Of a DNA stretch of 64,000 bases, positions 34,290 through 43,718 are shown in pieces (within the stretch, counting starts at the first letter, position 1; every line of letters begins with the position of its first letter). A program made the position numbers and the translations under genes. Location: contig NZ_JAGEOK010000025.1 of assembly GCF_017573545.1 (NCBI RefSeq), positions 1-64,000 of the forward strand, in the 5' to 3' direction. The DNA is from Actinomadura nitritigenes. GTDB taxonomy: Bacteria; Actinomycetota; Actinomycetes; Streptosporangiales; Streptosporangiaceae. A model generated the notes under the pieces. The model was not told the DNA's origin. It saw only the letters and a program-made list of their open reading frames with translations, and made no database searches.

Positions 34290-34488
34290 GGCAGGCTATA
34301 GCGGACCGTTCCCGTCACGCAGCGCTGGACCTGAAGCACATCCCGGCACCGGCCGGCGCGCGGCGGCGGACCCCGGCCGGCTCCGTCGAGGGGACGGGCC
34401 GTACCGGTGGACGACGCCGGGCCCTCCGGCGGCTACCCTGTGCTCGCACTTTCCGGGAACGACGCTGGTGAAGGCGGAGCACGCGCGA

Positions 34489-35934
34489 ATGTCCAAGATC
34501 AACACGGCAGAGGCCGACGCATCACCGCCGCCCGGCGGGCGCGGACCGCTGGACCGGCTGTTCGACCTGACCGCCCGGCGGACCACGGTGGCCCGCGAGC
34601 TGCGCGGCGGCGTCACCACGTTCTTCGCGATGGCCTACATCATCCTGCTGAACCCGATCATCCTCGGCGGGGCCAAGGACGTCACCGGCGCGACGCTGTC
34701 GATCCCGCAGCTGACCACGATGACCGCGCTGTCCGCCGCGATCACCACGGTGATCATGGGGCTGGTCGGGAACGCGCCGCTGGCCCTCGCCGCCGGCCTC
34801 GGCATCAACGCGGTGGTCGCCTTCCAGGCGGCGCCCGTGATGACGTGGCCGCAGGCGATGGGCCTCGTGGTGATCGAGGGCGTGATCATCGTCCTGCTGG
34901 CGCTCACCGGCGTCCGCGAGCGGATCATGAACTCGATCCCGCTGGCGCTCAAGCACGCCATCGCGGTCGGCATCGGCGCGTTCATCGCGCTGGTCGGGCT
35001 GTACGACTCCGGGTTCGTCACCTCGAGCAAGACCAGCCCGCCGCTGTCGCTCGGCACCGCCGGCCGGCTGGAGACCTGGCCGACGCTGGTCTTCGGCCTC
35101 ACCCTGCTGCTGATGATCGTGCTGTACGTGCGGAGGGTGCCCGGCGCCATCCTGATCAGCATCATCGCCGGCACCGTGCTCGCGGTGGTCATCCAGTCGT
35201 ACGCGTCGGTGCCGGACGGCGGCTGGGGCGTGGTCACCCCGGACCTGCCGAACAAGGTGTTCGCCACGCCCGACTTCGGGCTCTTCGGGAAGGTCGACCT
35301 GTTCGGCGGGTTCGGCCGGGCGGGCGTGATCACGGCGCTGGTGGTGCTGTTCACCCTGGTGCTGTCCGGGTTCTTCGACGCGATGGGCACCATCCTCGGC
35401 ATCAGCGACGAGGCCGGCCTGACCAACGAGCGGGGCGAGGTGCCGCGGCTCGGCCGGATCCTGTCCGTGGACGGCGTGTCCGCCGCGCTCGGCGGCGTGA
35501 CCAGCTCGTCCGCCAACACCGTGTTCGTCGAGTCGGCGGCCGGCGTCGGCGAGGGCGCCCGGACCGGCCTGGCCAACATCGCGACCGGCGCGCTGTTCGC
35601 GCTCACCCTGTTCCTCACCCCGCTCGCCGCGGTCGTGCCCGCGCAGGCCGCCGCGCCCGCGCTGGTGGTGGTCGGCGCGCTGATGATGACGCAGGTCGCC
35701 AAGGTGACGTGGGACGACCTGGAGATCGCGATCCCGGCGTTCCTCACCATCGTGCTGATGCCGTTCACCTACTCGATCACCATCGGCATCGGCGGCGGGA
35801 TGGTCACCTACGCGATCATCAAGCTGGCCCGCGGCCGGCTCCGCGAGGTGTCGGTGTGGCTGTGGCCCGTGGTGGTGCTGTTCCTGCTGTTCTTCGCGAT
35901 CCACCCGATCGAGACGTGGCTCGGGGTGAAGTAG
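34489..35934 (+). CDS. NCS2-family (AzgA-type) purine/guanine-hypoxanthine permease
   Basis: 481 residues, 12-14 membrane segments. TTFFAMAYIILLNPIILGGA, ALAAGLGINAVVAF and the C-terminal DAMGTILGISDEAGL with TSSSANTVFVESAAGVGEGARTG (quoted in parts) are the substrate-site motifs of the AzgA branch, which takes up adenine, guanine or hypoxanthine with protons. The ATG at 34489 follows GGCGGAG. The divergent PucR-like gene supports a link to purine supply. Confidence 0.92.
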   Translation: MSKINTAEADASPPPGGRGPLDRLFDLTARRTTVARELRGGVTTFFAMAYIILLNPIILGGAKDVTGATLSIPQLTTMTALSAAITTVIMGLVGNAPLALAAGLGINAVVAFQAAPVMTWPQAMGLVVIEGVIIVLLALTGVRERIMNSIPLALKHAIAVGIGAFIALVGLYDSGFVTSSKTSPPLSLGTAGRLETWPTLVFGLTLLLMIVLYVRRVPGAILISIIAGTVLAVVIQSYASVPDGGWGVVTPDLPNKVFATPDFGLFGKVDLFGGFGRAGVITALVVLFTLVLSGFFDAMGTILGISDEAGLTNERGEVPRLGRILSVDGVSAALGGVTSSSANTVFVESAAGVGEGARTGLANIATGALFALTLFLTPLAAVVPAQAAAPALVVVGALMMTQVAKVTWDDLEIAIPAFLTIVLMPFTYSITIGIGGGMVTYAIIKLARGRLREVSVWLWPVVVLFLLFFAIHPIETWLGVK

Positions 35935-36053
35935 GGGCGGGGGCCGCGAGATTCTCACGCGAATGTCGGCGCATTTGAAAGTCTCGGACACGCTTGCGGG
36001 TGTCAAATAGTGCCGTCATGGCGTAAGCAGAAGGTAGGGCCTTACCCCCCGGC

Positions 36054-37235
36054 GTGAAAGGCGTGGCTGTGGTGTCCGCGGACCGTCCCCCCGAGCCTCC
36101 CGCGCACGGCCACGTCCTGCTGGCGCCCGGGCGGTTCCCCGGCGCGCTGACCGCGGCCCAGGTGGCCCGCCACCTCGCCGCCGGGCTGCGCCGCGCGCGG
36201 CCGGACGTCCCGATCGTCGAGCTGCCCGTCGCCGACGGCGGGGACGGCACCGTCGAGGCGGCGGTCGCGGCGGGCTGGAGCCGGGTCGAGGTCGAGGTCT
36301 GCGGGCCGACCGGCCGGCCGGTGACCGCGCGGCTGGCGCTGCGCGACCGCACCGCGGTGGTGGAGCTGGCGGAGGCGTCCGGGCTGCGCCGGCTGCCGGG
36401 CGGCAAGCCGAGCCCGCTCACCGCGTCCAGCCTCGGCACCGGGCAGCTGGTGGCGCACGCGCTGCGGCTCGGCGCCCGGCGGATCGTGCTCGGGCTCGGC
36501 GGCGGCGCCTGCACCGACGGCGGCGCCGGGCTCGTCCAGGGGCTCGGCGGGCGGCTGCTCGACGCGCTCGGCAAGGACCTGCCGCCCGGCGGGGCGGCGC
36601 TGCGCTCGCTGCACGCGCTGGACCTGCGCGCCCTGCCCGACCTGTCGGGCGTCGAGGTGGTCGTCGCGGGCGACACCGCGGGCCCGCTGCTCGGCCGCGG
36701 CGGCGCCGCCGCGCTGGACGGCCCGCCGCGCGGCGCGACCCGCGACGAGGTCCGGGTGCTGGACGCGGGGCTGCGCCGCTGGGCCGACCTGGCGGAGGCG
36801 GCGTCCCGCCGCGCCGCCCGCGACCTGCCGGGCGCGGGCGCGGCCGGCGGCGTCGGGTTCGCCGCGCTGGCCTTCCTCGGCGCGACGATCGAGCCGGGCG
36901 CCGCGCTGATGCTGGACCTGCTCGACCTCACCGGCCGGGCGCGCGGCGCGCACCTGGTCGTGACCGGCGAGGGCACCCTCGACACCCGGTCGCTGCGCGG
37001 CACCGCGCCGATCGGCGTCGCGCGCGCCGCCGCCCGGGCCGGCGCGCCGGTGATCGCGGTGGCCGGGCGCCGCGGGCTGACCGGCGAGCGGCTGCGCAAG
37101 GCGCGGATCCAGGCCGTGTACGCGCTGGACGACATCGAGCCGGACGCCGAGCGCCGCGTCCGCCGGGCCGGGCCGCTGCTGGAGCAGCTGACGGTCGCGA
37201 TCGCCGACGAGTGGCTGCCCGGGCCGCGCCGCTGA
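36054..37235 (+). CDS. Glycerate kinase (GarK/GlxK family)
   Basis: 393 residues from GTG 36054; GTGs at 36063 and 36072 are alternatives, because family homology starts at HVLLAPGRFPGALTAAQVA. It phosphorylates D-glycerate to 2- or 3-phosphoglycerate in glyoxylate/serine metabolism. Characteristic motifs: LPVADGGDGTVEA, TASSLGTGQLVAHAL, LGLGGGACTDGGAG, GAGAAGGVGFAALAFLGA and VTGEGTLDTRSL. It stands alone, with 14-bp tandem repeats after its stop. Confidence 0.93.
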   Translation: MKGVAVVSADRPPEPPAHGHVLLAPGRFPGALTAAQVARHLAAGLRRARPDVPIVELPVADGGDGTVEAAVAAGWSRVEVEVCGPTGRPVTARLALRDRTAVVELAEASGLRRLPGGKPSPLTASSLGTGQLVAHALRLGARRIVLGLGGGACTDGGAGLVQGLGGRLLDALGKDLPPGGAALRSLHALDLRALPDLSGVEVVVAGDTAGPLLGRGGAAALDGPPRGATRDEVRVLDAGLRRWADLAEAASRRAARDLPGAGAAGGVGFAALAFLGATIEPGAALMLDLLDLTGRARGAHLVVTGEGTLDTRSLRGTAPIGVARAAARAGAPVIAVAGRRGLTGERLRKARIQAVYALDDIEPDAERRVRRAGPLLEQLTVAIADEWLPGPRR

Positions 37236-37243
37236 ACGGCCGC

Positions 37244-37285
37244 CGCCGGACGACCTCCGCCGGACGACCTCCGCCGGACGACATT
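37244..37285. repeat. Three 14-bp tandem repeats
   Basis: Units at 37244-37257, 37258-37271 and 37272-37285; the first two are identical (CGCCGGACGACCTC) and the third differs in its last bases. They begin nine bases after the glycerate kinase stop. Confidence 0.85.
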
Positions 37286-37377
37286 CGACAGTTTCCGGAC
37301 GGAAGGCTGGACCGCCGTCTAAGATCATGGACGGCGGCGGCATCCGAGAACTCCACAGCGGCACGAGGCGGGCGCAC

Positions 37378-38190
37378 ATGGCGGACGAGCGGCAGTACGA
37401 CTGGGCATCACTCGGCATCGACGTGACCAAGCCGAGCATCGCGCGGACCTACGACGTGGTCCTGCGCGGCAAGGACAACTTCGAGGTCGACCGCGCGTTC
37501 GTGGACCAGATCGCCGAGATCGTCCCCGAGATCTACGACGTGGCCGCCTACAACCGGCAGATCCTCGGCCGCGGCGTGCGGTACCTGGCCGGCGAGGCGG
37601 GCCTGCGCCAGTTCCTCGACCTCGGCTCCGGGCTGCCGACCGTGCAGAACACCCACCAGGTCGCCCAGTCCGTCGCGCCGGAGTCCCGCGTCGTGTACGT
37701 CGACAACGACCCGATCGTGCTGGCGCACGGCCGGGCGCTGCTCGCCGAGAACGAGCGCACGACCGTCGTCACGGCGGACGTCCGTGAGCCGGAGGAGATC
37801 CTCGCCCACGACGAGGTGCGCCGGCTCCTCGACCTCGACCGCCCCGTCGGCGTGATGCTCGTCGGCATCCTGCACCACCTGCACGACGACGAGAAGCCGC
37901 AGCGGGTCGTCGACACGCTGATGGACGCGGTGCCGTCCGGCAGCCACCTGTTCATCACGAGCTTCTGCGCGTCCAGCCAGGAGGCGATCGACGCCGAGGT
38001 GCAGTACCAGGGGCTCCTCGGCACCGGCCGGTTCCGCACCCCCGAGGAGATCGAGCGCTGGTTCGCCGGCCTGGAGCTGCTGGAGCCGGGCGTGGTCCCG
38101 CTGCCGCTGTGGCGGCCGGACGGGCCCGTCCCGAACGAGCTGACCGTCGGGCACAGGCTCATGTACGGGGGCATCGCCCGCAAGCCCTGA
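37378..38190 (+). CDS. SAM-dependent methyltransferase, DUF574 (Methyltransf_19)
   Basis: 270 residues from ATG 37378 (GAGGCGGG upstream); an in-frame ATG at 37327 would add a 17-residue leader. The family is expanded in actinobacteria and recognised by PSIARTYDVVLRGKDNFEVD at the start, RQFLDLGSGLPT as SAM motif I, VYVDNDPIVLAHGRALL and GILHHLHDD. Its acceptor substrate is unknown. Confidence 0.9.
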   Translation: MADERQYDWASLGIDVTKPSIARTYDVVLRGKDNFEVDRAFVDQIAEIVPEIYDVAAYNRQILGRGVRYLAGEAGLRQFLDLGSGLPTVQNTHQVAQSVAPESRVVYVDNDPIVLAHGRALLAENERTTVVTADVREPEEILAHDEVRRLLDLDRPVGVMLVGILHHLHDDEKPQRVVDTLMDAVPSGSHLFITSFCASSQEAIDAEVQYQGLLGTGRFRTPEEIERWFAGLELLEPGVVPLPLWRPDGPVPNELTVGHRLMYGGIARKP

Positions 38191-38343
38191 ACCGGGCCGC
38201 GCCGACCTGCGGCGCTTTACACAGTGTCATCGAACGGGACGATGACTTTTCAACCTGCACATGGCACGGAGGGGTCCCCGCACCGCACCCTGTAGGCGTG
38301 CGCAGCGGCGTACGTCCTGGTCAGCGTTGACGGAGGATCCCCC

Positions 38344-39459
38344 GTGAAGATCGGCGTCCCACAAGAGATCAAGAACAACGAGTACCGGGTGGCCATCACC
38401 CCGGCGGGCGTGCACGAGCTCACCCGGCACGGCCACGAGGTGTTCGTCGAGCGCGGCGCCGGTCTCGGCTCGGCCATCCCCGACGACGACTACACCGCCG
38501 CCGGGGCCAAGATCCTCGACGGCCCGGACGAGGTGTGGGCCGAGGGCGACCTGATCCTCAAGGTCAAGGAGCCGATCGCGGCCGAGTACCACCGGATGCG
38601 CGCCGGCCAGACCCTCTTCACCTACCTGCACCTCGCCGCGTCCCGCGAGTGCACCGACGCGCTGCTGTCCGCCGGCGTCACCGCGATCGCCTACGAGACC
38701 GTCCAGCTCCCGGACCGGTCGCTGCCGCTGCTCGCCCCCATGTCGGAGGTCGCCGGGCGGCTCGCCCCGCAGGTCGGCGCGTACAACCTCATGGCGTCCA
38801 ACGGCGGCCGCGGCGTGCTGCCGGGCGGCGTGCCCGGCGTCGCCCCCGCGAAGGTCGTGGTGATCGGCGGCGGCGTCTCCGGGCTGAACGCCGCGCAGAT
38901 CGCCGTCGGGATGGGCGCCGACGTCACCGTCCTGGACCTGAACGTCGACCGGCTCCGCCACATCGACGCGATCTACCAGGGCCGGATGCGGACGCTGGTG
39001 TCCAACGCCTACCTGGTCGAGCAGGAGGCGCGCGCCGCCGACCTCGTGATCGGCGCCGTGCTGATCCCCGGCGCCAAGGCGCCGAAGCTGATCTCCAACG
39101 ACCTCGTCGCGGCCATGAAGTCCGGCTCGGTCCTGGTCGACATCGCCATCGACCAGGGCGGCTGCTTCGAGGACTCCCGCCCTACCACGCACGACGCCCC
39201 CACCTACAAGGTGCACGGCTCGACGTTCTACTGCGTCGCGAACATGCCGGGCTCGGTGCCCAACACCTCGACGTACGCGCTCACCGGCGTCACCCTCCCC
39301 TACGCCCTGCAGCTCGCCGACAAGGGCTGGCGCCGCGCGCTCCACGAGAACGCCGCCCTGGCCAAGGGCCTCAACACCCACGCCGGCGAGCTCGTCTACG
39401 ACCACGTCGCCGAGGCGCACGGCCTCCCGTACACCCCGCTGTCCTCGATCTTGGACTGA
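38344..39459 (+). CDS. ald: Alanine dehydrogenase
   Basis: 371 residues. It interconverts L-alanine and pyruvate plus ammonia with NAD. MKIGVPQEIKNNEYRVAITP begins the N-terminal domain; LFTYLHLAAS holds the catalytic His; VVVIGGGVSGLNAAQIA is the NAD-binding motif with the following Asp (LDLN); and VDIAIDQGGCFE carries the conserved active-site Asp. GTG start with GGAGGA. The upstream 150 bp is free for regulation, usually by an Lrp/AsnC protein in relatives, but none is encoded here. Confidence 0.96.
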   Translation: MKIGVPQEIKNNEYRVAITPAGVHELTRHGHEVFVERGAGLGSAIPDDDYTAAGAKILDGPDEVWAEGDLILKVKEPIAAEYHRMRAGQTLFTYLHLAASRECTDALLSAGVTAIAYETVQLPDRSLPLLAPMSEVAGRLAPQVGAYNLMASNGGRGVLPGGVPGVAPAKVVVIGGGVSGLNAAQIAVGMGADVTVLDLNVDRLRHIDAIYQGRMRTLVSNAYLVEQEARAADLVIGAVLIPGAKAPKLISNDLVAAMKSGSVLVDIAIDQGGCFEDSRPTTHDAPTYKVHGSTFYCVANMPGSVPNTSTYALTGVTLPYALQLADKGWRRALHENAALAKGLNTHAGELVYDHVAEAHGLPYTPLSSILD

Positions 39460-39493
39460 TGGGCGGTCCCCGCGAGCCGCTAGGCTGGCGATC

Positions 39494-40093
39494 GTGGGGG
39501 AGCTGATCGTTCTGAGGCACGGGGAGACCGAGTGGAGCCGGGACCGGCGCCACACCGGCCGCACCGACCTGCCGCTGACGGCGCGCGGCGAGGAGCAGGC
39601 GCGGGCGCTTCCCCCGCTGCTGGCCTCGCGGCGGATCGTCCGCGTGGTCGCCAGCCCGGCCGAGCGGGCCCGGTGCACCGCCGAGCTCGCGGGCCTGACG
39701 GTGGACGAGACGGACCCCGACCTGTGGGAGTGGGACTACGGCGGCTACGAGGGGATCACGACGGCCGAGATCCGCGAGGACCGGCCCGGCTGGTACCTCT
39801 GGAAGGACGGCGTGGTCCCGGGGGACGCGGAGCATCCCGGCGAGACCGTCGAGCAGGTCGGCAAGCGGACCGACGCGGTGCTCGCGCGGGTGCGGCCGCT
39901 GCTGGCCGAGGGCGACGTGGCGCTCGTCGCGCACGGGCACGTGCTGCGCGTGCTGACCGCCCGCTGGCTCGGGCTGGAGCCCGCGCTCGGGCGGGCGTTC
40001 GCGCTCGCCACCGGGACGGTGTCGCTGCTCGGGACCGAGCACGGCCACCCCGTGATCGCCTCATGGAACGTCCCGGCCGATCCGACCGCATAA
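39494..40093 (+). CDS. Histidine phosphatase superfamily protein (phosphoglycerate mutase-like)
   Basis: 199 residues from GTG. LRHGETEWS holds the phospho-accepting His8 or equivalent; SPAERARCTAELA, LWEWDYGGYEGIT and LVAHGHVLRVLTARWLGL supply the second His and basic pocket. The size and EWDYG(G/E)YEG segment fit small-molecule phosphatases of the SixA/CobC/Gpm-like group in actinobacteria. The natural substrate is uncertain. It starts 34 bp after ald but a shared transcript is not proven. Confidence 0.9.
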   Translation: MGELIVLRHGETEWSRDRRHTGRTDLPLTARGEEQARALPPLLASRRIVRVVASPAERARCTAELAGLTVDETDPDLWEWDYGGYEGITTAEIREDRPGWYLWKDGVVPGDAEHPGETVEQVGKRTDAVLARVRPLLAEGDVALVAHGHVLRVLTARWLGLEPALGRAFALATGTVSLLGTEHGHPVIASWNVPADPTA

Positions 40094-40094
40094 A

Positions 40095-40110
40095 ATACCC
40101 CTTGGGGGAT
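40095..40110 (+). promoter_or_regulatory. CsoR operator
   Basis: ATACCCC-TT-GGGGGAT is an inverted repeat of the type CsoR binds (GTATACCCC...GGGGTATAC-like). It lies about 60 bp upstream of the csoR-like gene and directly after the phosphatase stop. Autoregulation is the likely purpose. Confidence 0.6.
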
Positions 40111-40170
40111 CTCCCCCGGCGGGGCGTCCCCAGGGGCCCGCGCGGCCCCGGAGTGATTGCGAGGACGGAG

Positions 40171-40470
40171 ATGGCGACCAGCGAGACCCCCACCCGCGGG
40201 TACACGGCCACCAAGGACCAGCTGCAGACCCGGCTCGCCCGGATCGAGGGGCAGGTCCGCGGCATCGACCGCATGGTGGCCGACGACCGCTACTGCATCG
40301 ACATCCTCACCCAGATCAGCGCCGTCCAGGCGGCCCTGGACAAGGTCGCGCTCGGCCTGCTGGACGGGCACGTCCGGCACTGCGTGGCGGAGGGGACGCA
40401 GGAGGGCAAGGGTGAGGAGATGTCCACCGAGCTGATGGCGGCGGTCGGGCGGCTCATGCGCCGCGGCTGA
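40171..40470 (+). CDS. csoR: CsoR-family copper(I)-sensing repressor
   Basis: 99 residues, all helical. The copper site C42-H67-C71 keeps the spacing of M. tuberculosis CsoR (C36-H61-C65), with C42 in DRYCIDILTQ and H67/C71 in GHVRHCVAEG. This distinguishes it from formaldehyde- or nickel-sensing relatives. It should release DNA when Cu(I) binds. No copA or copZ gene is adjacent; its own CsoR box is the only obvious local target. The ATG follows GAGGAC. The last 17 bp overlap the convergent MarR gene. Confidence 0.9.
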   Translation: MATSETPTRGYTATKDQLQTRLARIEGQVRGIDRMVADDRYCIDILTQISAVQAALDKVALGLLDGHVRHCVAEGTQEGKGEEMSTELMAAVGRLMRRG

Positions 40471-40987
40471 TCCCGCCGCAGAGCGGGTCGTCCTCCCCGG
40501 CCCGCTCCATCATCTCCACCAGCGTCCGCCAGCCGTGCAGGAAGTGCTCGCGCTCGGCGGGGGCGAGCGCCTCCAGCGTCATCCGCAGCGGCCGCAGGCG
40601 CCGCCAGGCGAACCGCTCGACGAGCGCGCGGCGCTCCTCGTGCAGGCTGACGATCATGCGGCGGCGGTCCCGCTCGTCCGGGCGCCGGTCGACGAAGCCG
40701 CCGCGCTGGAGTTCGCCGACGAGCTGGCTGACGGTGGCGGGGCTGAGCGCCATGTGCCGGGCGAGGACGCCGACCGGGACCGGCCCGTTCAGCACCAGGC
40801 CGATCAGCACGGGGACGTGCCGCGGGCCGAGACCGGCCGCGTTCACCAGGCCGATCAGCTCCTCGGCCTCCTCGTGCGCCCTGCGGCCCTTCATGCCGCG
40901 GAACATCCGGCCCATGATCTGGACCATCGCCTCCAGGTCGGCGTCGACGGCGGTGTCCGCGGCGGCCGCACCCGTTTTCCCGGACAT
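40454..40987 (-). CDS. MarR-family regulator of the divergent efflux pump
   Basis: 177 residues from ATG 40987. The winged helix includes PVGVLARHMALSPATVSQLVGELQRGGFV, then RRPDERDRRRMIVSLHEE, the family's wing; quoted in pieces. N-terminal and C-terminal helices form the dimer interface. It is divergent from a DHA2 transporter, with two identical palindromes between them, so it is very probably the local repressor, released by the pump's substrate. Confidence 0.9.
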   Translation of the reverse strand: MSGKTGAAAADTAVDADLEAMVQIMGRMFRGMKGRRAHEEAEELIGLVNAAGLGPRHVPVLIGLVLNGPVPVGVLARHMALSPATVSQLVGELQRGGFVDRRPDERDRRRMIVSLHEERRALVERFAWRRLRPLRMTLEALAPAEREHFLHGWRTLVEMMERAGEDDPLCGGISRGA

Positions 40988-40990
40988 ACC

Positions 40991-41039
40991 TTGAATTTCA
41001 ACACATTCCGTGTTGCAGTGTAAATACATTGAACTTCAA
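40991..41039. promoter_or_regulatory. Two TTGAAnTTCAA operators between marR and the DHA2 gene
   Basis: Perfect 11-bp palindromes TTGAATTTCAA (40991-41001) and TTGAACTTCAA (41029-41039) are 38 bp apart, with a further dyad AACAC-n5-GTGTT at 41000-41014. The region is strikingly AT-rich for this genome. The first site touches the marR start region. Confidence 0.7.
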
Positions 41040-41102
41040 GGCGTTTCACACTTTTCACAACGGGGACACGGGGCAACCGGAACACACATGAGGGGGCCGA
41101 CC

Positions 41103-42665
41103 ATGGCCGAGAGCCCGCCCACCGATCTCGCGCCGCCGGGCGCGTCCGCCGCGACCGAGCGCCTGGACCCGCAGGTCATCCTGCTCGGCCTGGTCATCGT
41201 GTCCGGGACGGTCATGGCGATCCTGGACACCACCATCGTCAACGTGGCCCTGCAGACGCTCGGCAAGGACTTCCACGCGAGCCTGTCCACCATCCAGTGG
41301 ACGATCACCGGGTACACGCTGGCGCTCGGCACGGTGATCCCGATCACCGGCTGGGCGGTCGACCGGTTCGGCGGCCGCCGGGTGTGGATGCTGTCGATCG
41401 TGCTGTTCGTCGCCGGGTCGGTGCTGTCCGGCGCGTCCTGGAACATCCAGTCGCTCATCGTCTTCCGCGTCGTGCAGGGGCTCGGCGGCGGCATGCTGAT
41501 GCCGACCGGCATGGCCATCCTCACCATGGCCGCCGGACCGCGGCGGATGGGCCGCATCATGAGCATCGTGGGCGTGCCGATGCTGCTCGGCCCGGTGCTC
41601 GGTCCCGTGATCGGCGGCTGGCTGGTCGAGGACGTCGACTGGCGCTGGATCTTCTTCGTGAACCTGCCGGTCGGCGCGCTCGCCTTCGCCCTCGCCTGGT
41701 GGAAGGTGCCGCACCGGCAGGAGGGGCAGGGCGGGGGCGGCTCCTCGGCGCTGGACCTGCGCGGGCTGCTCCTGCTGCCGCCGGGGTTCGCCTTGCTGAT
41801 CTACGGGCTGTCCACCGCCAACAGCAACGGCGGTTTCGGGAGCACCTCGACGATCGCGTGGCTGCTCGCCGGCGCCGTCCTGGTGGTGCTGTTCGTGCTG
41901 CACAGCCTGCAGCGGCGGGAGCGGTCGCTGATCGACGTGCGGCTGTTCGCCGACCGGACCTTCGCGACCGCCTCCGTCGCGGTGTTCCTCGTCGGCATCG
42001 CGCTCATGGGCTCGATGCTGCTGATCCCGCTGTACTACCAGACCGCCCGCGGCGAGGGCGCCCTCGCCGCCGGGCTGCTGCTGGCCCCGCAGGGCCTCGG
42101 CGCCGCCACCGCGATGCCGTTCTCCGGCATCATCACCGACAAGCTCGGCGCCGGCCGCATCGTGCCGTTCGGCATCGTGCTGCTGGTGGTCGGGACCATC
42201 CCGTTCGCGCTGGTCGGCGCGCACACCTCCTACTGGTTCCTCGGCGCCGCCCTGTACGTCCGGGGCCTCGGCCTCGGCTGCACCATGATGCCGACGATGT
42301 CGGCGGCGCTGACCACGCTGGCCCGCTCGGCGGCGTCGCGGGCGAGCAGCACGCTGAACATCCTCGTCCAGCTCGGCGGCTCGGTCGGGGTGGCGCTGCT
42401 CGCCGTCATCCTGTCCCGCCAGATCAGCTCGCGGCTCCCGCAGATGGGCGGCAAGGGAGGCGGCGCGGGGGTCGGCCAGATCCCCGACCGGATCCGCGAG
42501 CAGGTCGCGCCGAAGCTCGCGGACGCGTTCGGCACGACGTTCTGGGTCGCGATGATCCTCACCGCGGTGCTGATCGTCCCGGCGTTCCTGCTGCCGAGGC
42601 ACGGCACGCACACCGACGGGCCCGACGCCCCCGCGCAGGGCGACGCTCCCCCGCCGATGGCCTGA
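41103..42665 (+). CDS. DHA2-type MFS multidrug exporter, 14 TM
   Basis: 520 residues from ATG 41103 with GAGGGGG upstream. Helix 1 carries VMAILDTTIVNVALQTLG, the DHA2 hallmark with an acidic residue in the membrane. Motif A is GWAVDRFGGRRVWML and motif C is MLLGPVLGPVIGGWL. It exports drugs or lipids in exchange for protons. The divergent MarR gene and paired operators indicate substrate-inducible expression. Confidence 0.93.
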   Translation: MAESPPTDLAPPGASAATERLDPQVILLGLVIVSGTVMAILDTTIVNVALQTLGKDFHASLSTIQWTITGYTLALGTVIPITGWAVDRFGGRRVWMLSIVLFVAGSVLSGASWNIQSLIVFRVVQGLGGGMLMPTGMAILTMAAGPRRMGRIMSIVGVPMLLGPVLGPVIGGWLVEDVDWRWIFFVNLPVGALAFALAWWKVPHRQEGQGGGGSSALDLRGLLLLPPGFALLIYGLSTANSNGGFGSTSTIAWLLAGAVLVVLFVLHSLQRRERSLIDVRLFADRTFATASVAVFLVGIALMGSMLLIPLYYQTARGEGALAAGLLLAPQGLGAATAMPFSGIITDKLGAGRIVPFGIVLLVVGTIPFALVGAHTSYWFLGAALYVRGLGLGCTMMPTMSAALTTLARSAASRASSTLNILVQLGGSVGVALLAVILSRQISSRLPQMGGKGGGAGVGQIPDRIREQVAPKLADAFGTTFWVAMILTAVLIVPAFLLPRHGTHTDGPDAPAQGDAPPPMA

Positions 42666-42680
42666 CCCGCGCCGGAAGGG

Positions 42681-43568
42681 TCAGGACGCCATGGACCAGG
42701 TGGCCAGGCCGGCCTCGTGCTCGCGCGTGAGGCGCCTGGCCCGCCGGGCGTCCGGCGAGTACCGGAACCGCTCGGGGACGGCGTGGGTGGTGCGGTACAG
42801 GCCCTTGAGCGCCAGCGTGGCGGCGAGGTCGGACGTCGGCAGCCCCGGCAGCCCGTACATCCGGCGGGCCCAGCGCGGCAGCGTCGACACCACCAGCATC
42901 GCGACGCCCGGCGCGGCGAGCTTCAGCGGCATCAGGTGCTGCGGGACGGCCGGGCTGAACATCCGCTTCAGCCCCTCGCGGGCCTCCCGGCACGCGAAGA
43001 TCTGCCGCCGCATCCGCGCGTAGTAGTCCTTCATCTCGGCGACCGAGCCGGGCACGTCCGCCGGGTCGAGGCCGACGACCGCGGCGGCGCGGCGCTGCTC
43101 GTCCACGAACGCGTCGGCGTCGGCGGAGGTCAGCGGCACGCCGGCGCGGCGCGCCACGTCCAGGTAGGAGTCGACCTCCCCCATGTGCACCCAGAGCAGG
43201 TTCTCGGGGTCGTCCACCGGGAACGTCTCGCCGGTGCGCAGGTCGAGGCCGCTGAGCTTGGAGTGCAGCTTGCGGACGCGGCGGCCCACCCGCTCGACCT
43301 CCGCGTGCGTCCCGTAGGTGCGCACCCGGACGAACTCGACCGTCCGGCCGAGCCGCGCCCAGGCCGCGTCGGGGTTCATCAGCTCCGAGTTCTGCGCCGT
43401 GCCCCACATCGTGCGGGGATGCAGGGCCTGCAGCAGCAGCGCCCGGATCCCGCCGACGATCAGCACCGGCTCGCCCATCACCTGCCAGGTCACCGAGCCC
43501 GGGCCGAACAGGCCGTGGTCCTCGTCCTCCCCGGCGCCGCCCTCCCGGACCCCGAACTCCTCGCGCAC
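42681..43568 (-). CDS. MpaB/Lcp-like DUF2236 oxygenase-family protein
   Basis: 295 residues from GTG. GPGSVTWQVMGEPVLIVGGI and LQALHPRTMWG open the DUF2236 domain, with conserved FVRVRTYGTHAEVERVGRRV and HMGEVDSY. The family includes latex clearing protein and the fungal MpaB oxygenase, which use haem b to cleave carbon-carbon double bonds of prenyl chains; haem ligation cannot be confirmed from sequence alone. The gene is convergent with the DHA2 exporter. Confidence 0.82.
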   Translation of the reverse strand: MREEFGVREGGAGEDEDHGLFGPGSVTWQVMGEPVLIVGGIRALLLQALHPRTMWGTAQNSELMNPDAAWARLGRTVEFVRVRTYGTHAEVERVGRRVRKLHSKLSGLDLRTGETFPVDDPENLLWVHMGEVDSYLDVARRAGVPLTSADADAFVDEQRRAAAVVGLDPADVPGSVAEMKDYYARMRRQIFACREAREGLKRMFSPAVPQHLMPLKLAAPGVAMLVVSTLPRWARRMYGLPGLPTSDLAATLALKGLYRTTHAVPERFRYSPDARRARRLTREHEAGLATWSMAS

Positions 43569-43718
43569 GTCGACCGCCTTCCTCTCCGCGGCAGGAAACC
43601 ACGCCGGCCACGGTAAATGAAGACTTACCCGGCTATGGCGTGCGTCACACGGCCCCGGGGCGGTCAGCGGCGTCCGTTCCGCACGCCCGGCGAGCGGCGC
43701 GCCCGGCCCGGACGCCGC

